Shown: positions 58,227 through 64,000 of the stretch, piece by piece | Numbering within the stretch: position 1 is the stretch's first letter | How the letters are laid out: every line of letters starts with the position of its first letter | Source: Gnetum montanum | Lineage: Eukaryota > Streptophyta > Gnetopsida > Gnetales > Gnetaceae | DNA: 64,000 bases | Assembly: GCA_015680685.1 (NCBI GenBank) | Contig: MNCI01004262.1 | Coordinates: 642-64,641, forward strand | Reading direction: 5' to 3' | Translations under genes and position numbers: made by a program | Notes under the pieces: model-generated | Told to the model about the DNA's origin: nothing | Database searches by the model: none | The model's input: only the letters and a program-made list of their open reading frames with translations

Positions 58227-59050
58227 TAATAAGTGGCGAGGTATCCCTATGCTCAACCATACGAATACGAGCGTACACACACGATCCAGTCGAATTCCAA
58301 AGACTAAGTGCTTATGCTCCTTCATAGAACCCAAACAGGTTAGTCAATCATTGTCTTCCCAAGCTTACTTGTATAGCGTGATTGTATGGTTAAGTAACTT
58401 GAGGTATATGATTTTTATATATTTTCTGATGTTTTATGTCCTGGTGCTACAAAGGGAGAAGTGAACTAATTAAGTAACTAATTTAATTTAACTAATTGAT
58501 TATGCTCTAACTAGTCCTAACACCAGCATCCATTCCCACTTGCCGTACACATCCTGAACCAGTGCAACACTACTAGGATTACCAAACACTAATTGTTACT
58601 AGGTTACCAAGTGTTCCATGCATGCTCAAAGTGGTCGTACTGAGTATGCTTACTTGGGAGAGTTAACAAGGTAAGAGAGAGAATATTAATTAACTAAGAA
58701 AAGCATTAACTAACTATAAATAACATTAAATAAGCTATTTTGAATGCTGCAAGTTTTATCACAAAGTTCATCTTTATTTCCGGCCACAAGGTGTGCTTAG
58801 GTACACAATGCTCAAATAAAGATTCGTTCACTTTATGACTCCTACTGCAGGCACTCAAAAATGATTCTAACTCTGAGGAAGGAAAACTACAAGGGTTCGG
58901 GTAAGGGACTAAGACTAACTATGCAAACCAAGCGCACCTACCTCTTATTTATAGGTGATGAGGTAGGTCCTGACATCATATGCTCGATATCGCTTGTTGA
59001 GCTCTGATATTGTGGATGCAATATCACGGCCCCAATATCACAGTTCATCA
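58227..59050 (-). mobile_element. Element B4: 3' LTR (824 bp)
   Basis: Reverse strand from TGATGAACTGTGAT to CTCGCCACTTATTA. TATA box TATAAATAAGAGG on the reverse strand (58941-58953). GATATTGTGG/CAATATCACG words are decayed GATATCGCG palindromes. CACAC at 58222-58226 is the left flank; its partner is outside the window. Confidence 0.88.
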
Positions 59051-59059
59051 TACCCCCAT
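59051..59059 (-). promoter_or_regulatory. Element B4: polypurine tract
   Basis: Reverse strand ATGGGGGTA directly before the LTR, identical to B3. Confidence 0.8.
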
Positions 59060-60925
59060 AACTAAATGAAAACTTATCCTTGAGTTCCTTACAAAATATT
59101 GAGAAGGTATGGGATTATTGACTGAATGACAACTGACGTTGACATGGGTGATAGACTCAAAGTGCCTGGTGAACGGATTGACAAACATATTACAACATTG
59201 GTGTTCATAACCATTATGGTAAGCACTGTACATAGATGACATCTAGACCCTCATCCAATAGCTTGAAGAGAAAGAGAGAGAGAAAAGAAAATGAGGTGTG
59301 TTGCTACCAATGTCAGAAATGTGCACTCCGTTGTTTATCCATAGCCACGTGATGAAGCGTGTTTCTTGCATAACTACTTCTGCTCCAGTCCATCCTGAGT
59401 GCTCCCTCATATCCCAGTCCATTGTTCGTATGGTCACCACCTACACACACAACACAATCATGAATTAGCAAGGATAGATAAGATACAATGTAGTTGATAC
59501 CTTGCCCTGATATGAAGTACGTTGTTGGGTTGTGGGTATGGCAGATATTGGGTTAGAGGTTTTTAACTAATAACTACCCAAGGTGTAGGGGTGAGATAGG
59601 TAATAGAATGGAAAAATTTGTGACAGGGCCCCCACAACTAAGAGCGAACCTCTAGTAGCAATAAGATAGAAAAACTGAAGGAATAAGAAAGATAAGATAA
59701 ATAACAACAGTGAAGCCAATAAAATGGATGTCATGGATGGGGATGGAACAAGAAATAGTTGATTGCAAAGAATGTTTAAGGGAAAGAACTTAACAATTGT
59801 ACCATAAAGGAATGTTAATGGGTCCTCCCCAAAGTAGGCTCATGCCTTTTATGCCCTAACAAACCTGCAAACCAAAGAGTCCGAAGGCTCTAGGAATGAC
59901 ATATGGAATAATGGTTAAGAACTTTACCCATAAGAAGTTACCAAAGACAAACAGTGTCCCAACCAAGATATAGACTGATCATAAAACTGGCAATGAGGTG
60001 GAATATGGGAAGAAATATGGAAGGAGAGGAGAAAATGGAATGGAATCCCAAGAGCAAGTTTGTGTAAAGTCCCTTGTGTATTATATGGTTATGGTAACTA
60101 AATAGAATTCATTCCAAATCCGGATTCAAATAAACCACATTCAGTGACCTCGCATCAACACATTTGACCAACTCGTCCTCTTGAAGCAACAAGAATGCAT
60201 TCATAGAGTCACCATGATTCCAAGGAGAGAAAGATAGAGAAGCAAAAAGCGAGAAAGGGCCTTAGTTAGAGGGAACCTTCAAGCATGGGTAACATGTCTT
60301 TCTAGTGCCATAACCAGTGTTTGTAGCCCATATTTCATTATTATATCTAAGGGGTGTGCTTTGAATTCTCACCAGTTTTTTTTTTATCATGAGAATCACA
60401 CCATGCAAAGACTTATTTGATTCATTTGACTTCTTGATGTTTGGTCATCGGCGGAATGGTGAAAACCCCATGAAAAGCATCCAAGTACCCAAGAGAATAG
60501 CCAACACAAGTGCATCGAATCCCATTGAAGTCACACCCTTTTCAACCATTGAGTCCTTCCTTGGTTTGAAGAATACCTAGCCACTAATTCATTAATAAGT
60601 TCATTTAGAAAAAGGGACAGTACAGTTCCAAAGCCAAGGAAGAACACAGAGTTGAATGGATGAATGGATGACATGGACTCATTACTTGTTTTATCAAAAG
60701 AACCATATCTTAGTATCAACATTGAAATTCAAAGGTAAAAACCAAACATTAGCAATCAACATCATTATAGTACAATCCACCATCATGAGCACTTATTGTA
60801 TGATGAATGAAAGTAAATCAAACAAAGAAATAGTAAAAATGTGAACGATGGTGTAAAACAAAAATAAGTAAAATTGAAAAGATGTGTAAAACAAAAATAC
60901 AAAAAGAGCTTAGGGATTAGAATGG
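59060..60925 (-). other. Element B4: non-coding region between integrase and 3' LTR
   Basis: About 1.9 kb aligned with 15673-17759 of B2. No env-like frame. It holds one copy of the AGGGGTGTGCTTTGAATT unit (60351-60410) that is tripled in B2. Confidence 0.6.
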
Positions 60926-62130
60926 TTAGCATTGGTGCCCATCTCCACCACGACTGAGTTGGAAGGAGGAGATCTGAAATAACGAGCAGGGTTGTCCACC
61001 AACAAAGGTAGTATTGGTACTGGCTGTTCTAGGCTCATGGAAAGGTTTGGTTTGCTGGATGTTGACCAACAATTTCTTATCTGGGCTATTAGGTTTGTGA
61101 ATCATCATGGCCCCTAAAGAAAAAGTTGCATGAATAATATAAGGTTCTTCCCATAGCTTTTGAAATTTAGTGCATTGTGGCACGTGTGTGGGACTCCAAT
61201 AAAGAACCTTATCTCCTAGTTGGTATTTAACTTTTCTAATTTTTAGGTCATGACATTGTTTATTAAAGGCCTTGTGCAATTCATTAGATGATAGGATGAC
61301 TAATCAATTCTCATCTAGTAGGTTAAGGTTCATTAACCGTTTTTTTTGTGCTAGATTGAGGTCAAGGTTGAGGTCACATGTCATGGATAGTGCACAGAGC
61401 TCTACTTGAATAGGAAGTGTTGGAAGTTTACCGTATGCTAACTCATAGGGATAGTAGCCTATAGGGAGTTTCCACGTGGAGTGGTATGCCCAAAGAGCAT
61501 CGTTCAGTTTGGTGCTCCAATCTTGCCTATACTTGCTAACGGTTCATGTTAATATTTTCATAATCTCCCTATTGGTGATTTCGGCTTGAGCATTTGCTTG
61601 AGGGTGATATGGTGTAGTTAGCTTATGTTCCACTCCTAAGCGCTGCATCAACTTCCAAAAAGTCGCACCTATAAAATGTGTACCATTATCCAAAATAAGT
61701 GTACGAGGCATGCAAACCTATTTACGATTTGTTGTTGAACAAATCGTGCAACAATAGATGATGTACAGTCCATAACAGCGGTTGCCTCTACCCATTTTGT
61801 AAAATAGTCAACAATAACAACAATGTAGGCTTTTCCATTGGCCATTGGTGTAATAGGCCCCATAAAATCAATTCCCCATATATTGAAGGGTTCTAAAGGT
61901 TGAATCCATTATTATGGACCCTCCATTCTAGTAGTCATTCCCCCATCACGTTGGCAGCACTCACAAGATTGGACGAAATGATGAGCATCTTAGACCAATG
62001 TAGGCCAATAATATCCTACAAGCAAGATTTTGATGGTTGTTCATCTCCCTACGTAATGACCCCCCACAAGGACCCTCATGAGTGTCTTGGAGAACTCATA
62101 ATTGATCTACATCAGGAACACACCATCAAA
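60926..62130 (-). pseudogene. Element B4: integrase (partly decayed)
   Basis: Reverse strand. Zinc-binding region at 62085-61960 (VGGHYVG, GYYWPT, FVQSCECCQRDGGM). The catalytic core begins PITPMANGKAYIVVIVDYFT (61860-61800) with the first Asp kept; the second Asp region has drifted (FWIMVHIL where DNGTHF is expected). The C-terminal part is open for 117 codons (61279-60926): KAFNKQCHDLKIRKVKYQLG, ending in Gly/Asp-rich text. Stops or frameshifts occur near 61700 and 61550. Confidence 0.82.
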
Positions 62131-62640
62131 CTAAGCTATCAAAGCATACCTTATAAAGATGCCCATTGATTTCTATGAAATACTTGGCTTGGTGTAGAAA
62201 CTACTATTTTTTTAATGTCTTACTCTTGTGGTGTTTCTTGTGTAAGGAGATAGGTAAGAATGCTACTATACCAATTTATTTCCATGGTTAATTGATTATT
62301 TACTACACCTGTAAAGAGGAATTCATCAGGAAAGTGATTAGAAAGTGAATATTCATCCTCTTTGTTGTCCCATCTTAACTGAGATAAATGATCAGCAATA
62401 ACATTCTTGGTGCCTTTATGATCTATCATTATAAGATCAAACTCTTGTAAGATTACGAGCCATCGTATGATGCGAGGGCTCACCATTGGTTTATTCAGTA
62501 GGAACCAAATTGCACTATGGTCTATGTGTACAAATACCTTATAGCCCAATACATAGTGCCTAAACTTATCTAGTGCAAACACCACAACCATTAACTCCTT
62601 TTTTGTTGTGGTGTAGTTAAGCTGTGCACCAACAATACTT
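62131..62640 (-). pseudogene. Element B4: RNase H
   Basis: Reverse strand; open for 123 codons from 62591. KKELMVVVFALDKFRHYVLG, then HIDHSAIWFLLNKPMVSPRI, GTKNVIADHLSQL and the acidic linker DEYSLSNHFPDEFL lead to integrase. The element A insertion site in B2 corresponds to 62511-62515 here (AATTG before CACTATGG). It degrades RNA in the RNA-DNA hybrid during copying. Confidence 0.85.
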
Positions 62641-63720
62641 CGACTCGCATAGTGGATGTAATAGGGTCGTTTTTGGTCATCTAACTACATGAGTATGGCT
62701 CCTAAGGTAAAGTTGGACACGTCAGTCATTATATGAAATAGCTTGGACCAATCAGAAGCTTGTAGAATGGGTGTTTCTACAAGCTTCTGCTTCAAGGTTT
62801 GGAAAGCTAGTTCACATTCCTTAGTCCAATCAAAGGGTACGTCCTTTTTTGTTAGTTCAACTAATGGTTTTGCAACCTTAGAAAAGTTCTTAATGAATCT
62901 TCTATAATAGCCAGTGTGTCCAAGGAATGATTAGATGTCTTTTATAGTTTCAGGTTGGCATGTGATTCCTTGGATGACTTTGATCTTTTCGGGGTCTACC
63001 TCTATCCCTGTTTGTGAAATCTTATGCCCTAATACTATGCCTTCTTGGACCATTAAATGGCTTTTTTGCTAGTTGAGCCTTAAGTTGGTTTCAACACATC
63101 ATTTCAACACCTGCTTTAGTTAGTCCAGTGCTTGTTCAAAGTCCACTCTATAGGTAGAGAAATCGTCCATGAAGACCTCTACACCATTCCCTATTTGTTG
63201 CTAAAAGATACTTAGAACCAAACGTTGAAATGTTGCAGGAGCATTGCACAATCCAAAAAACATCTGTTTTTATGTAAATGTCCCCCAAGGACTTGTGAAC
63301 GTGGTCTTGGCTTGGTCTTCTGGTGCTATTTGGATTTGGTTGTATCCACTGTACCCATCCAGAAAACTATAGTAGTGATGCCCTGCAATAGTGTCTAAGA
63401 CTTGGTTGACAAATGGCAATGGAATGTGGCCTTTGAATGTTGCCATGTTCAGTAGTCTAAATTCTATACACATCCTCTATTTACCTTCCTTTTTGGGCAT
63501 AATAGCTAATGGACTAACCCATTTGCTATCAGCAATGGGGTAGATGAACCCAGCTTTTAGAAGTTGTTCAATTTCTTCTTTAACCACTTGCTTCAACTTT
63601 GGGTTTAATCCCCTTTGCAATTGTCATCGAGGCTTCATGGAGGGGTCAGTATAAATCCTATGTTGGTATATCCTAGGGTCTATTCCAGTTAATTCGGGAT
63701 ATGACTAAGCAAAGGCTTTT
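62641..63720 (-). pseudogene. Element B4: reverse transcriptase (few stops)
   Basis: Reverse strand. Entry region LNPKLKQVVKEEIEQLLKAG (63608-63549), then SKWVSPLAIMPKKEGK, RMCIEFRLLN, the open piece 63473-63270 with HYYSFLDGYSGYNQIQIAPE and KTTFTSPWGTF, FGLCNAPATFQ, the catalytic FMDD at about 63170 (EVFMDDFSTY), GIEVDPEKIKVIQ and SFLGHTGYYRRFI. Only four or five stops interrupt it. FMDDFS-type palm and FLDGYSG are typical of Athila-like plant Ty3/gypsy elements. Confidence 0.88.
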
Positions 63721-64000
63721 GACCATTTGTTCACCATTTTCAGTAGTCTCTCTTTTTGTTCAGGAGTGAGCTTAGCATTAATAATTACTGATTTTCCATT
63801 TTTGAGAAATGTATACTCCATACTAGTGGGCAATGATTTTAACTCAAGGGGATCTTGCTTAAAGTGGTCAGGGACTTCCATCTTCCCCTAGTTAATATTT
63901 TCAATGTCAAGACTTGGAAGTTGGCGATGAACTTGCTCTAATGTGTATATGCTATCGATGTAAGCTTAAGTCAAACCCTCAGTTGGTTCCATGCATATAG
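63721..64000 (-). pseudogene. Element B4: linker upstream of RT (partial)
   Basis: Reverse strand VPDHFKQDPLELKSLPTSME, then NAKLTPEQKERLLKMVNKWS: the region between protease and RT. It matches 39480-39070 in B2. Continues past the window edge. Confidence 0.7.

Larger units (their letters stand above)
58227..64000 (-). mobile_element. Element B4: Athila-like LTR retrotransposon, 3' half
   Basis: Reverse strand. From the right edge: linker and RT, RNase H, integrase, non-coding 3' region, polypurine tract and 3' LTR. Gag, protease and the 5' LTR lie beyond the window. Its pol is better preserved than that of B2 and serves as the reference for the uninterrupted target of element A. Confidence 0.88.

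Overview
This window is a retrotransposon-dense stretch of a large plant nuclear genome. The evidence is several plant-type Ty3/gypsy LTR retrotransposons nested inside one another, plant-style TATA boxes in their LTRs, a plant telomere-type (TTTAGGG) tract and very long gene-free AT-rich spacers. A gymnosperm or another big-genome seed plant fits, but I cannot name the species. I see no intact host gene, tRNA, rRNA or CRISPR array. Two assembly defects are visible: an N at 6233 inside a perfect 46-bp duplication, and 142 N at 56577-56718.

Two element groups account for most of the window. The first (called Tat-type here) has LTRs that begin TGAAACA and end TACA/TATA or a close variant, a polypurine tract of the form AAAGAGGGGCTAG, gag and pol of the Tat/Ogre-like kind with a second RNase H, and short tandem repeats with the core TAAACTGGCA. 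Members are C (3' part only, 2-3668, +), A (complete, 19347-37903, +), D (complete ends but gag-pro only, 9867-51598, -) and solo LTR E (44596-46582, -). The second (B family, Athila-like) has LTRs that begin TGATGA and end TCATCA, polypurine tract ATGGGGGTA and a primer site resembling that of Athila. Members are B3 (3' end only, 3669-4771, +), B2 (complete, 14848-43548, -), a solo LTR (56199-56918, -) and B4 (58227 to beyond 64000, -).

The layout is as follows. At the left edge C has landed 58 bp upstream of the 3' LTR of B3. From 4772 to 9866 lies old AT-rich DNA with two decayed open frames. From 9867 to 51598 there is a three-deep nest: D contains B2, and B2 contains A within its RNase H region, so the insertion order is D, then B2, then A. 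D was also hit by solo LTR E inside its protease. Target-site duplications support each step: GATGG/GATGA for A, ATGAG twice for E, ATCAT twice for the 56-kb solo LTR, and weaker degraded pairs for B2 and D. From 51599 to 58226 is further decayed, partly coding-like DNA with the telomere-like tract and the second solo LTR. The right edge is the 3' half of B4.

Nothing here looks translatable at full length except the short integrase tail of C. Most stops in A, B2 and D lie where a CAA, CAG, CGA or TGG codon changed by one transition, the pattern expected of old methylated DNA. C, B3 and the 56-kb solo LTR keep many CpG and look younger. The most unusual feature is in A: a decayed, apparently spliced protein-coding gene on the opposite strand (27147-28579) between protease and reverse transcriptase, flanked on both sides by the element's own tandem-repeat motif.
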